A stretch of 64,000 nt of DNA from Scylla paramamosain. Taxonomy: Eukaryota > Arthropoda > Malacostraca > Decapoda > Portunidae. Below the pieces are notes generated by a model. It made no database searches, was not told the origin of the DNA, and saw only the letters and a list, made by a program, of their open reading frames with translations. The stretch's first letter is position 1, and every line of letters starts with the position of its first letter. Shown piece after piece: positions 8,893 to 19,017 of the stretch. The position numbers were made by a program, and so were the translations under genes. The stretch is taken from contig NC_087151.1 in NCBI RefSeq assembly GCF_035594125.1, positions 20,537,253-20,601,252 on the forward strand. The letters are read 5' to 3'.

Positions 8893-11626
8893 TTATGATG
8901 TGAATAATGTCGTGGAAAGTCTCTCCCGATCACGCCACAGTCCACTCATTATCCCATCCTCCCCCTCCCCCTCCTCCTCCTCCTCCTCCTCCTCCTCCTC
9001 CTCCTCCTCCTCCCCCTACTCCACATCCTCTGCCACCTCCTCATCCATATCATTCTCCACACCTCTTTCCCGCTGATCATTGTCGGGGTGGTAATACGTG
9101 AAAGCGTTTGTCGTCAAAATGTGACAATGTACGCTTTCGCATGTGAGTGGTACAAATTTACCCTTTCACATTCCTGATATTATAGCAATCCACCATCCAA
9201 CATGCGCCATTATTAAGTGTTTCCCTATACTGCTGATGCAATATATTTTGCTGTTGGTGAGTTGGAATGCCTTTACCTCGAGATACTTGCTTGTCATCTT
9301 CCAACAGCAGCGAATACATCTTTGGTTTTAATATGATTGCCTCTTTGATGAGCGTGGATCCGGTTTTAGATTTCAGCAAGCCTAGTTGACCCTTCCGCTC
9401 CCCATTAAAACACATGTGATCTGAAGCAAAGTTACTGGTGTCGAGAAAATTTGCCATGGGTTCATGTTTCAGTTCATCATTTAAGTTTGTAGGTATGTGT
9501 AGACTGAATATGAAACTGTCAGTATCTTCACAAGCTGATTTAGCTCTCTCCCCATAATTAGCTTTGATGACACGATACCAAAAGTTGTACATGTACTTCT
9601 TTGCCACTTCTAAAATATGGTATCCCAAGTAATTTGGCTGACTGATTTTAATCGTATTCTTACTGTTGACGGATATGACTCGGTCCTCGCTTAATTGGTG
9701 TACCCTTTTAAAGGATGGATTTCTTGCATACTTCAGGAGAGACTTTCTTTTTGTCACTAATTTCTGTTAGAGGCCATACTTCACTTCAGATGACATGGAT
9801 CTGCCATAAACTGCGTTTGACATCAGTTTGCAAATGCGATTTTTAATGGTGCACGTCTCATTTTTATGCTGAGTAACGTTCCTTTCTATGAAAGGTTTCA
9901 GGTATGGAGCCTGTCTAAAGCTATATATAGCATGGACACATTATATTTTGCAGTCCAAGTGAGAGTAAAAGTTGCAGCAATTCCAGACTGATGAGATGAT
10001 CTTTCAGCCCCTTATGACTTGTCACGAGTTTACGATTTTTTCTTTCCAGCTTTTCGACCCTCAGCTTCTAACAGTCTTTTACTGTATGGCAAGATGTCAT
10101 CTTCTGTAATAGTCATGTGTGCGAGGCACAGAGAAAACTCGTCCATGACCCGGGCCACGTCGGGGGAAACATCGCAGGCGTCCAAATGCAGCCAGTAACC
10201 GATGTCACCATCTGTCGCGTGATTCTGGATGCCAACTTCAAAAAAACCATCCATCTCTGACTGAGAAAGTTTTTTGATGTTGCCCATAGACAGGGGGGAA
10301 CACATAACGGTTGCATATAATGAAATATAGTCCAGATAGAACACATAGGTGCCGGGTCCACCGTTGGGTTCATGGTTTGACTGCAGGTGTGGTCTGACAC
10401 AAGTTACAAAACCTCCCCGTACATTTCTTTTGATCAGGTGATACATGTTAGGATCGTAAGGCGGATCAAATTGAACGCCTGTCGACTTTAAAAAAAGCGT
10501 CATAAGCATAAGAAGACAGTGACACAATGTGCCACGTCCAGTCCATAAAATTCATGCAGGTATGATCTATATTTGAGATATGTGTCGGCTAATAACCCCA
10601 CATCAATGTCACAATACAGTTTTATGTAATCACCTACAGTGTGACAGGATGCCATACTCCACACGCATTCAGCGTGTTCATATTCTCCAGGTGACAGAGC
10701 CTTCTCCTTGAGCGTGTCATAAAATGCTTCGCGGGGTGGCAATTGCTGATCTTCTAAGCGGGCAAAGTCGGTGATGTACTCATAACAAAGAAACTGTTTT
10801 TGAGTCCAAATTACACGTCTTACATCCTCGGGGAGATAAATCAGCATCTCCTGGGCGTAACGCGTGTAATAACCCGCCTGCATGTGACTCTGAGCTAGAT
10901 GACTGAGGCCGGCATTCATAATGGAAAGCATGTCCTGAAACTGCAATTCCTTAATCCTTACTTTTAATAAATGCGATTCTGACTTGGCAAGGATGTCCAC
11001 GTGTGACGTGTGCATCGTGCGCACAATGCCCCCTTGTAATTATTTTGTGGTAATGAGTGGTCGTGATGTTTATGAGGTGGGGTTTTCACATTAAAGGGTT
11101 GATGGCAGAGTTCGCAGTGGCGCTGACGTTAAAAGTGGACTTCATCCTCTGCAGACATGCTAATTGGATAGCTAACTACACTTTCCTTGATGATTCGGCA
11201 AGCTTCGGATAGACTATCAATGAAATTATTCACGGGATCTTCGCCGAAATAACTTCTCTTTTCCACGGCATCTCCATGCCTATTGATGATGAGATACGAG
11301 TATCTAATTGGCTCATGTTCAGCTATCACACTCCTATTCTCCTTAGGTTTTATCATTGTTTCAAAATAAAAAATGCTAAGTAGGCAGGCTGATAGGTGTA
11401 GGCAAAATTTTTGAATTTTACTTTTTCAGCATCACCTGGAAAAAGAAGAGTTTGAGTGAAGTCGCAATGGCACTCGTAATCGCTCAAACTGACAGACTTG
11501 GGAACTGAGCTGAAACATATTTTGCAAAACTGATGACCCTCTGGGGTGGGAGTGCCACTCGACAATTTCTGGTGCAGCTTCTCCACATCTTTAATGAGCG
11601 TCATATGTCTTCCGCCTAGTAAAAAT
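8893..11626 (-). pseudogene. POLB: Protein-primed type DNA polymerase B, copy 1, 5'-truncated and broken
   Basis: Collinear with the copy 2 polymerase but cut at 11626, so the N-terminal region is missing. Recognisable parts include the RGG segment (KRNVRGGF), palm motif A (DYISLYATVM, 10030-10527 frame), motif B (KLMSNAVYG, near 9830), motif C (EDTDSF, 9158-9757 frame) and KPKMYSL. The residue before EDTDS is Cys rather than the Tyr of copy 2. Breaks include a deletion of about 110 bases near 11025 that removes the HNMSFD exonuclease segment, a frame change near 10510, and stops near 9765 and 9158. The acidic tail is encoded over a (TCC)n tract at about 8965-9012. Confidence 0.88.
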
Positions 11627-12930
11627 AGGTATTATAAATGTTCTTGAATTTGCTAGGTACTAAAACATCAAAATGCATGCAAAGCACACTATATTTGAAA
11701 ATAAAATAACATTACCGAAAAACGTGGGTTTTGATGGTTTTCAACTGTTTACGTGCCGAAACGCTAAAACGCATTCAAAACATAAGACATATGGAGAAAT
11801 CGAACAACTTCATTTTAAATGTATTTTTAGTGATTTTTGAGCTTCTTAGGTAACAAAACCCCAAAATGCAAGCAAAACACTCTATATACACTAATGAGAT
11901 GACAGGTCCAGAAACGTGTCATTTGAGTGTTTTTGAGCATATCAGCCACGAAAACACTAAAAAGCATGGAAAACACCCGATATAAGAAAATTAAAGAATA
12001 TTACCAAAATCGTGTATTTTGACAGTTATTAAGCTTGTAACATACCAAAACTCTAAAATGGAAGCAAAAATACACTTCCTGGTGAAAAAGAACATTACAA
12101 AAAACGGATGTTTTGAGTCTCTTTGAGTTTATCAAAACGCCAAAACACATGGAAATATGCTAATATGTGGATACAATGATAGTATTACAAATGTATTTGA
12201 CAAGTGCTTTTAAGGTTCACTGGTGATGAAACGCTAAAACATGTTAATATTACTTTATGTTTAGTAACAGAATGTAATTAAAAAAAATGTGCATTATGAG
12301 TCTTATTTACCGTGTTAGGCACCAAAACGACAAAATGCATAAAAAGAAATCTATATGAAGAGACTGAACTACAATACCAATTCTAATATGAATGTTAGGT
12401 ACCAAAACGCCAAAGTGCATACCTAGCACACGAAACTAGAAAATAAAACATCACCAAAAAAGTATCTTTTTAGTGTTTTCAAACTAGTTGCGTATTAAAA
12501 CACTAAAACGCACGCAAAAAAAAAAAATAAATAAATAAATAAATAAAAAAAATAAAATAAATAAATAAAATGGATAAAACAGAACAACTTCATCAAAAGA
12601 GGGTATTTTAAGAGTTTTTTCGTCTTGTTAGATACCAAACCTACAAAATGCATGGAAAGCATCCTATATCGGGTAATGAAACAACATTACCAGAAACATG
12701 TCATTTTCTTGTTTTGAGCATACAAGGCACCAAAAAGCTAAAAGCATGGAAAACATCTCATTTGGGAAAACTAAACATTACTAACAAATCATATATTGTA
12801 AATGTTTTTGAGCCTCTTACGTACCAAAACTCTAAAATACATGTAAAACACCATTTCTGGAGGAACAGAACAATATTACCAAAAAACTTGTGTTTAGGGT
12901 GTTTTCGAGTTTATTAGGTACCCAAACCAC
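11627..12930 (+). repeat. AT-rich satellite, about 95-bp monomers, 11-mer type
   Basis: Tandem diverged monomers of the GGTACCAAAACGC(C/T)AAAA type, separated by ...GTGTTTTTGAGCTTGTTA-like spacers. Bases 11627-12440 are nearly identical to 41623-42440. An (AAAT)n tract lies at about 12519-12570. The array stops at the left terminal repeat of Polinton copy 2. No genes. Confidence 0.88.
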
Positions 12931-13849
12931 TCTTTCACGTCCCCCCACCCCCCAACCCACCCACCCAGGGGCGACTCTGACGGCAAGCCATATTGCGATG
13001 GGGATCCTGATAGCAATTTTCCATAGACCCAGGCTTGGGAAGGGGGGGGTGATTCACGACGCAAACACCAAGGGGGGGAGGGGGAAGGGGGGGGAGCGGG
13101 ACGGTGACGGCGACACTGACGGAGAGGTGGGGGAGGTGTGCGTCCTTATCCTTCGGCGACGATGGAATGACTAAATGAATCAATGATGGTGGGTGGAAAA
13201 TAATTGAGTGAAAGGGGGGGTGGTGTGGACTGGCGGCCAGACGTGGAAGTCGCCCACACACACGCGTGGTTAGGGGGGCTGTGACGGCAATGCCGTGTAG
13301 GTCGCCCTTTCCCCCTTTCATTCACGGGTATCCTGGAGGGTGGGATGGCTGAGTGTTGCCATTGCGTGTTCCCTCCGAAAACCTCAGTACATTCCAAGGT
13401 CGTCGCCGCTGGATGGTCAAAGGTCGGACGGAAAGGGAATGGGGTGGGGGGAGACCTGCACGTGTCAGGAAAGTGGCGGGCGACGCCGCCAGGTCCCATG
13501 CGGCCTTACGCCACCAGGAGCCATGCAGGCTTTTTTTTTTCTTTTTTTTTGGGCGGGAACGGGAAGTTGAGGGCTTAGAATGGGCCGCCGCGTGGACGTC
13601 ACGCGCTAGTTGCCAGCGCGGATCCTGGACAGTCTGGGTGGCGAGACTTGCCATCACGCGTTCCCTCCGACATCTCAATACATCCCCTATGGTCAAGGTC
13701 GTCGCGACAGCCTCACGAGGTTCCGTTACCTGTCCATCCTTTTTACCTGGAGGAAGCGTCTGTGACGGCCAGGGCGGAGTGGCGGCCTCTTCCACTTTCA
13801 CCGACCACCAGCGGCGTGGCTGACGTAATACTTATGCCGGATGGTCACC

Positions 13850-13893
<44 letters not shown>
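12931..13893. repeat. Left terminal inverted repeat of Polinton copy 2
   Basis: Matches the reverse complement of 27240-28008 over its full extent: the outer G/C-homopolymer-rich end (GGCGACTCTGACGGCAAGCC), the middle CACGCGTGGTTAGG segment, the CAAGGTCGTCGCGAC segment, then a (TTA)n tract at about 13850-13893. Subterminal units of about 60-80 bp are internally repeated. Homopolymer runs account for most length differences between the two ends. Confidence 0.88.
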
Positions 13894-13894
<1 letters not shown>

Positions 13895-13982
13895 GAAAGG
13901 TTATGCAGAGTCGATGGAACATTTTATTTTTATTAGGACAAATACAGCTCATTGCTTATTAGGGCAAATACATCTCTTTCAT

Positions 13983-14702
13983 TCAAAACATTTGCGAATT
14001 GAAGGCGAAGAGATCATCGTCATCGCTGTCAATGACGGGCGTAGTTTTAATAACTCTAGGAACCAGCTTCTTACGAGGAGCGGCTGGAGCAACGGGGAGT
14101 TTTGGTGTGTTGTCGTCCTCTGGCGTGTTAGGGGGAATATTCTTTTTTTTTTCTGTTTTCCTGCAACTTCTTCTTCGCCTCCTGACCCTCTTTGCCGCCT
14201 ACTGCCGACTCATCTGACCGTTGAGGCTGTGCTTCGGTCGGAGGTGGCATCAGCGACTCCTGAGGTGGCGGAATCGACTGCGATGCCGGCTGCTGCTGTT
14301 GCGACTCCTGTCCTGATGGAGCGTCAGGAGGTGGGCTGGCCGGCAGTGGCGACATGTCGTCATCACTAAAGATCAATTTCTTCTTTGCAGGTTCTGACAT
14401 TTTCTCCACATTGACATCCTCATGGTCGGCACGGCTTCGCTTACCCCCAGCATCGCCCAGATAGATATCAAAGCGGAAAGAGATGCGTTCTGTAACAGAC
14501 AAGAAAAAAAAAAAAAAAAAAAAAAAAAAAAACGATGAGAACAATGGAAAAGTTTTTATTTTCCCCTCCCACTCTCCCTCTTCTTATTCATTGGCAAAGA
14601 ACGTTAATGTAATTTACAATGGTGAAGATGTCAGATGCCGTGCAAGGCAATGGCGTACTCACCCGCAGTTCTCAAGATGAAATGTTTGTTAGCTTGCTCC
14701 AT
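13983..14702 (-). CDS. Short acidic two-exon gene, copy 2 (frame change at an A-run)
   Basis: Exon 1 is 40 nt (14663-14702), ATGGAGCAAG to a GTGAGT donor. Exon 2 begins at 14489 after a long polypyrimidine tract and TTACAG, and the exons join in phase with the open frame. The product starts with a short folded-looking segment (ERISFRFDIYLGD), then SEPAKKKLIF, then Pro/Gln/Ser-rich sequence. The frame stops at 14128, just after a run of nine A residues (about 14144-14152). In another frame the next 140 bases stay open to a TGA at 13985-13983 and encode an acidic end with DSDDDDLFAF. Copy 1 shows the same downstream segment, so the original gene probably ran to 13983. I do not recognise the family. 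Confidence 0.55.
14490..14662 (-). other. Spliceosomal intron in the acidic gene
   Basis: 173 bases from GTGAGTACGCC to a T-rich tract and CTGTTACAG on the minus strand. Donor and acceptor are at the same codon positions in copy 1 (1363 and 1237), although the intron interior has diverged. Conserved boundaries with frame continuity support real splicing. Confidence 0.7.
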
Positions 14703-14816
14703 TCTTGGAGATGAGGCTTCGACGTCCAACTGGGTTGAGAGGTGATGGCGAAGTGACGCTTATCCGTCAGCAATTACCCCATATTGACCCCCTTTCCCAC
14801 CCCCCCCACCCCCAAT

Positions 14817-15389
14817 CTACCTTATTACCGGTTTACAGATGTTACGACATCTCGCCCGGCTGCCGGCTGGGCAAAACGTAGGCATGCAATGCGGCTTATT
14901 ACAAAATATTACGTATGCCATACGAGTAATTTTTTTGTCATTATATAGATATTGATGCTTTTTGAAGGTGGCGTGAATAATGCACATTGCACGTTTTAAT
15001 GTATGCCAACTCAGTAGAAGGCAAAAGAACATGCAATAAATGCCACACACGAGGGAATTCAACCCCTGAAGTCGATAATTTAATGTGCTAATTTTCATAT
15101 GTGGACAAGTTTGCATAAAATGATGTAAGACAGCGGAATTGTATTTGGGATGCAAGTTATAGCTATCGTAATAGCCTATGGTCTGACTTTGAAAATTAAG
15201 ATAAACAGTAATCCAGTGGCCCATGGTCTTTGAGTCACTCAATGTATTTAGAATGAAAACGCATGGCTTCAGCTGTTTTCTGGCAAGATTTATCAGATCT
15301 GTCACATGGCGATGGTCGTGACAGCCTAAAAAATAAACTCGATCGCCCAAGATGCCTGCTAGACCGGCCTGTATTTCACGTGCATTCAT
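14817..15389 (-). CDS. PRO: Adenain-like cysteine protease (C5/Ulp1 fold), intact
   Basis: A 190-residue frame from ATG 15389-15387. The catalytic set is visible: His58 in GHW, Asp75 in YYDSYN, Gln108 and Cys115 in LQGLNSLVCGIYC. The His-to-Asp distance of 17 and Gln-to-Cys distance of 7 match adenovirus adenain. Family role: limited proteolysis of capsid and core proteins during particle maturation. It begins only six bases after the major capsid stop, so the two are probably read from one transcript. It has no signal peptide or membrane segment. Copy 1 has two stops in this gene. Confidence 0.92.
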   Translation of the reverse strand: MNAREIQAGLAGILGDRVYFLGCHDHRHVTDLINLARKQLKPCVFILNTLSDSKTMGHWITVYLNFQSQTIGYYDSYNLHPKYNSAVLHHFMQTCPHMKISTLNYRLQGLNSLVCGIYCMFFCLLLSWHTLKRAMCIIHATFKKHQYLYNDKKITRMAYVIFCNKPHCMPTFCPAGSRARCRNICKPVIR

Positions 15390-15395
15390 GACGGC

Positions 15396-16763
15396 TTATG
15401 CGCGGACAATGCAGCGAACGTGACGATAATGATCAATTTCTATGACGCCAGTAGTGTCGGCGAAAAACATTATGACGCGGTTGTGATTACGTTCCTTAGC
15501 AAAAGACAGATTAATTCTTAGATTTCCTGATTTATCCAGAGGGATGGCATTGTGCACGTCCTCCGTCACAAAGTTAAAGAAACATACTGTCCGAGCTTTA
15601 TTAAATGCATCAAATGTTAGGGAATTACGTGTGTCCAATCCTAGTGACTCAAGGGTCGTGTAAAACAATTTTGACGCGTGATGCGGGAAAGAGCTGCGAA
15701 CGTTATAAATGGTCGCCCCGTTCACGGTGATATGTACATGTGACAGATAGGCGTGTTGAAAATATAAACCATTCTTATCAATTACGCCTTGTAAGCTGTC
15801 CATATCAACTATTGCCATGGTCAAATTTTGAGGTATGATTTGCGCAAAAGGTAATTCGGCAATCAAAGACGTTTGATTGGCGGCTAACACATACGTTTTA
15901 TTGAGCGTTCTATTAAAAGTGTATTGCATTGGATTTCGAGTCAAGGAGGTATTTAACGATTCTAAGGCGGGCGGATGTGGCGTGACGCGGTCAACCCATA
16001 ACTTAGGCATCTCGAGCTTAAATTTGAAACTGCTGGCATCTTGGTGTGAATTAAGAATCCACGTTTTGTTAGCCAATTCTAATCGAATTCTCACATCAAC
16101 AGAGTCAAGCAGATAAGCGTCCAGACTTGATATATCTGAAAACAAAGGCGCAGTCATCGAAATGCCGTGCGTTTTACAATCTTTCATCATTTGCTTCTCG
16201 TCTTTATTCCCTCCCGTGAAATAGTCTTCATCAAATTTATTGATTATGCCTTTTGATCCATCATAATCGCGGTGGTAGAAGGCGACGCGACCGATAGAGT
16301 CAATTTTATTCTGAGGGATTGTTGTAATCATTTTAATGAAGGCGTGATAGTTGAACAAAGAGGATGACTCCACAAGCTGTTCGTTAAAATAGCAAGCGCA
16401 TGACTTAAACATCGTATTATTCAAACCATTACTAAAAACGACGTGATCGTCATCGTCTAGTGGCGCACCGTCTGCCTTCGTCGCACTAACCCGCAATTCT
16501 AGAGATAGCGTTGATAGATCCAAAAATTGTCCTGGAATACCAGGCAGTCTAAATTCAATGTAAGGATCGTTAATTCCCGCATGATTATTAGCATTTGCGT
16601 CTAAATTAACGGGTAAAACGTCCAACTTTCCCCTCGCAGCGACTGACGATTCGATGGTATGCAGGCGATTCACCCGCGGAAAGTTCTCACTCACGGCCGT
16701 CAGATAATTGCTCAGGGGGGTGGAGGTCGCTCCACCCTGCACATCCGGTCCGTAATGAGTCAT
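15396..16763 (-). CDS. MCP: Polinton major capsid protein (double jelly roll), intact
   Basis: A 455-residue frame from ATG 16763-16761. After a variable N-terminus it has INDPYIEFRLPG (64-75), DLSTLSLEL (82-90) and a characteristic block at about 114-145: LNNTMFKS, FNEQLVESSS, NYHAFIK, followed by FYHRD. This order resembles the F54H12.2-like Polinton capsid family, whose members form the hexon-like double jelly roll. The rest is beta-rich with no obvious membrane segments. It lies between the small Gly-rich virion protein (54 bases upstream) and the protease (6 bases downstream), a capsid-module arrangement. A distant NCLDV/adenovirus-type capsid fold is expected; I infer the fold from the family. 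Confidence 0.82.
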   Translation of the reverse strand: MTHYGPDVQGGATSTPLSNYLTAVSENFPRVNRLHTIESSVAARGKLDVLPVNLDANANNHAGINDPYIEFRLPGIPGQFLDLSTLSLELRVSATKADGAPLDDDDHVVFSNGLNNTMFKSCACYFNEQLVESSSLFNYHAFIKMITTIPQNKIDSIGRVAFYHRDYDGSKGIINKFDEDYFTGGNKDEKQMMKDCKTHGISMTAPLFSDISSLDAYLLDSVDVRIRLELANKTWILNSHQDASSFKFKLEMPKLWVDRVTPHPPALESLNTSLTRNPMQYTFNRTLNKTYVLAANQTSLIAELPFAQIIPQNLTMAIVDMDSLQGVIDKNGLYFQHAYLSHVHITVNGATIYNVRSSFPHHASKLFYTTLESLGLDTRNSLTFDAFNKARTVCFFNFVTEDVHNAIPLDKSGNLRINLSFAKERNHNRVIMFFADTTGVIEIDHYRHVRCIVRA

Positions 16764-16817
16764 CTTCGCGACTAAGCTAAATATTGAAGATATCTGCTTT
16801 ATAGCAAGTCTTTCTTT

Positions 16818-17204
16818 TCAGTTACCTGGTTGGTGGTTTTCTCTTTTTTTTTTTTTTCCGACTCCAACTTTCCTCTTTTTCATTACTCGTCCGCCTCGAA
16901 CTATCCCTTCCCCCACGCCCTTCACGGCTGCAACACCTCTATTTCTTAATGATTCGCGAAGTCGCTTCCCCTCTAAAACATCTGTTAATAAACCTTTTCC
17001 CATTTGGAGCGCTTCGAGTGCCACAGTGCGCATGAAAAAGGGAATTGCTCTTTTAGCAAAGCCACTCAAAACGGAAAATAGGCCACCACCTCTTCTTGAA
17101 TGGGGTGGAATAAAAACCCGGATGTCGTCTAAACCTCCACCTTTGCTTTGCGTAAAAAGCAAGTCGTATTCCGCTCGAGTGGGAGGTGCGAACGCTCTCG
17201 TCAT
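16818..17204 (-). CDS. Small glycine-rich basic protein, pVI/pX-type virion candidate
   Basis: The first ATG is at 17204-17202, giving 128 residues; the open frame extends to a GTG at 17216, which is unlikely in a eukaryote. Features in order: a polar N-terminus with FTQSKGGG, a RRGGG turn, an amphipathic hydrophobic stretch (LFSVLSGFAKRAIPFFM), a helical GKGLLTDVLEGKRL segment, and a strongly basic tail ending near KKRKVGVGKKKKR. This resembles the minor virion or core proteins that accompany Polinton and adintovirus capsid genes. The tail could bind DNA or act as a nuclear import signal. Not intact in copy 1. Confidence 0.65.
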   Translation of the reverse strand: MTRAFAPPTRAEYDLLFTQSKGGGLDDIRVFIPPHSRRGGGLFSVLSGFAKRAIPFFMRTVALEALQMGKGLLTDVLEGKRLRESLRNRGVAAVKGVGEGIVRGGRVMKKRKVGVGKKKKRENHQPGN

Positions 17205-17252
17205 GATGGATGTCACGTCATGAATAAGACGTCGAGCATAATCACCGACTAT

Positions 17253-17434
17253 TTATTTCTGTCTGATATGCAGCAAGAGTGTAATCGATTTACCCTCCTA
17301 AAGTGAATGACTCGGCTAACTTGATCCGCGAGTTGACTCGCAATCGAATCGATAATAGTTTACTGAGCGATTTATACGCAGTCTTTGGCGTTGTCCAGAC
17401 TCGTCAAATACAGATAATGCTCCGCTCCCGCCAT
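17253..17434 (-). pseudogene. Remnant of penton-like protein 1, internal deletion in copy 2
   Basis: Only the first few codons (ATG at 17434-17432) and the last 130 bases or so of the gene remain. They are joined where copy 1 continues for another 670 bases (copy 1 positions about 4088-4755). Small length differences also disturb the frame at the 3' end. The deletion removes the jelly-roll portion, so copy 2 has no usable penton 1. Confidence 0.8.
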
Positions 17435-17533
17435 GACCAAAATAAATAATAACTGCCACCCCAATTAAGGAATACATTCATACTCGATTCGTCAAACACA
17501 CATCAACTTTATTTTAAAATTTACATGATATAG

Positions 17534-18202
17534 TTATTCAGTCTTCCTCACCAGAATAGTTTCAACTCCAAAAGGTTGAAGTCGCTGCGCCAGCCCTTCC
17601 ACCATAGGCAGGTAATTATTCCTCCACTCATCCTGGCAGCGACCTCTACATCCCAGTCCTTCCGGGATAATAATTTGCTCTACTTCAGCGTTCGCCATGG
17701 CTAGCAGGGCAATCTTTTTCAGGCAATTCTGGAAGTGTTGGCGTCGATTCATGCTTGTATCCATCTTGAGTCCTTCCACGTAAGGCAAATCCTTCGACGT
17801 CGCGATTGCCTGTCGCGCCTTCTCGTTACCCTCGACGGCCTCGCCCCAACCATACTGAGTCACGCAGGCCACCAGGTGAGGGAGATTTACGCTTCCTGTG
17901 GGAGGCGCGTGGATAATGATACGTCCTGGGTCATCTCTCGTGTCTGCCGTGGCCCGATGAAGCGAGTAGAGTCTCTTTCTAGCTGCATGTGTATTCTCGT
18001 ATGGGTAAATCGTTTTGAGATCCCGCGCAATCCCACTCGGTTCGGTGGAGACAGCATTTACTGAGTAAATGATATAACAGCGGCGGTCGCGGAAGATGCC
18101 ATCGGTCAGCTTGCCCTCGACCACCTTCATCTTGACGAGTAATTGGAGGGCTGATCCACACGTTGAACCCTCTGTGAGGGGAGTGAGGGGGAAATGTGAC
18201 AT
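17534..18202 (-). CDS. Macrodomain-like protein, intact
   Basis: A 222-residue frame from ATG 18202-18200. The C-terminal 120 residues contain VNLPHLVACVTQYGWGEA, a predicted helix (FQNCLKKIALLAM), then IIIPEGLGCRGRCQDEW and a last strand (GVETILV). This strand-Q-loop-helix-strand-P-x-G-x-G-W-helix layout is that of POA1/ADP-ribose-1''-phosphatase-type macrodomains, which bind or hydrolyse ADP-ribose groups. The N-terminal 100 residues are unassigned. It lies between the 171-residue gene and penton 1. The single-nonsense copy 1 version confirms it is a real gene. The macrodomain call is tentative; the 297 bases upstream (18203-18499) show nothing coding. Confidence 0.55.
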   Translation of the reverse strand: MSHFPLTPLTEGSTCGSALQLLVKMKVVEGKLTDGIFRDRRCYIIYSVNAVSTEPSGIARDLKTIYPYENTHAARKRLYSLHRATADTRDDPGRIIIHAPPTGSVNLPHLVACVTQYGWGEAVEGNEKARQAIATSKDLPYVEGLKMDTSMNRRQHFQNCLKKIALLAMANAEVEQIIIPEGLGCRGRCQDEWRNNYLPMVEGLAQRLQPFGVETILVRKTE

Positions 18203-18499
18203 CGCGGACCTTTATTCGCACGTATTGGTCGATATTATACCTCCTGCGTAGTAGAATTTATTCATTCAAATTGACGCAGGTGCTATTTTTTTTTCCTTTG
18301 TTTGGTGGGAAGGGCTGGAGGGCGGGGAACGTATTATTTATTAGGGGATGTGGGTAATGGGGGGAGTGAACCTTTTTTTGACCATAACCCTCATCAATTA
18401 TCCATCCGTGGGCCTGCACCCCTGACGCGCCTAACACGTGCTCTCATGTATTATTGATGTACTTACTCGTTTACAGAGTAAGATGGGGAGCTTTCTCAT

Positions 18500-19017
18500 T
18501 TAATATGCTTCCCAGATGTCACCGACCCCGCCACCTATCAGTTTACTTCATTGAGTCGTATTTCTGATGGCATCCGCGGGGAGTTGCGCCATGCGAAGTA
18601 GCAGTGATAATAATGGACGCTTATCGGGTGAAAGTCTTTTCGCGACCCCCTTTTCGTGACCGAGTACTCGTATGAGATCAAACACGCTTACGCCAGAAAA
18701 TGGTGGAAGTAAGTTACTGCGCTCATCCCATGAAATCCCAGGTTTACCCTCCAATAATTTCAAGAGAGATAGACCATATTCTCTAAAGGAAGGAGGAACG
18801 GCAACTCGAATCAAATCATCCAAGGGTGGATTGACGGGCGCGCGTGGTGGTGGTGTCGCGGTGGTTGTGTCGGGGAGGGCGGCGGCCGGCAGCGGAAGTG
18901 AAGTTTTTTTTTTTTCTTGACTTGTTTTGACGTGAATCGGTGCTGAGTTGCGCTGTCGGTCGGTTTAAACTTACACCTCTCGGCAACTGAGACGGGAACT
19001 AAACAATATTCTTTCAT
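18500..19017 (-). pseudogene. Conserved 171-residue Polinton protein, copy 2, broken
   Basis: Counterpart of 5875-6390. The ATG (19017-19015) overlaps the upstream core-type stop. An expanded T-run at about 18904-18915 shifts the frame within the linker, and an Arg codon has become TGA at 18550-18548, ahead of the original TAA at 18502-18500. The C-terminal half remains readable between these breaks (18548-18823). Confidence 0.8.

Larger units (their letters stand above)
1..11626 (-). mobile_element. Maverick/Polinton (adintovirus-like) element, copy 1, truncated
   Basis: The gene set and order match copy 2 at 12931-28008: acidic gene, cysteine protease, major capsid, small virion protein, penton 1, macrodomain-like, 171-residue protein, core-type protein, integrase, ATPase, polymerase B. 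All are on the minus strand. The window opens inside the left terminal inverted repeat. The element stops at about 11626, inside the polymerase gene, where the sequence changes abruptly to satellite, so the polymerase 5' exons, penton 2 and the right terminal repeat are missing. Only the ATPase (7830-8489) and the 171-residue protein (5875-6390) are uninterrupted; all other genes carry stops, frameshifts or deletions relative to copy 2. It is therefore the older or less constrained copy. Confidence 0.9.

Noticed and set aside
11627..12930. CRISPR-like array of short repeats with spacers
   Set aside because: Monomers are contiguous, diverged and about 95 bp, with no conserved direct repeat and unique spacer pattern, and the DNA is eukaryotic.
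12890..13823. Several 75-160-residue frames in the left terminal repeat
   Set aside because: Compositionally biased, on both strands, and mirrored in the right repeat; none is conserved as protein between copies.
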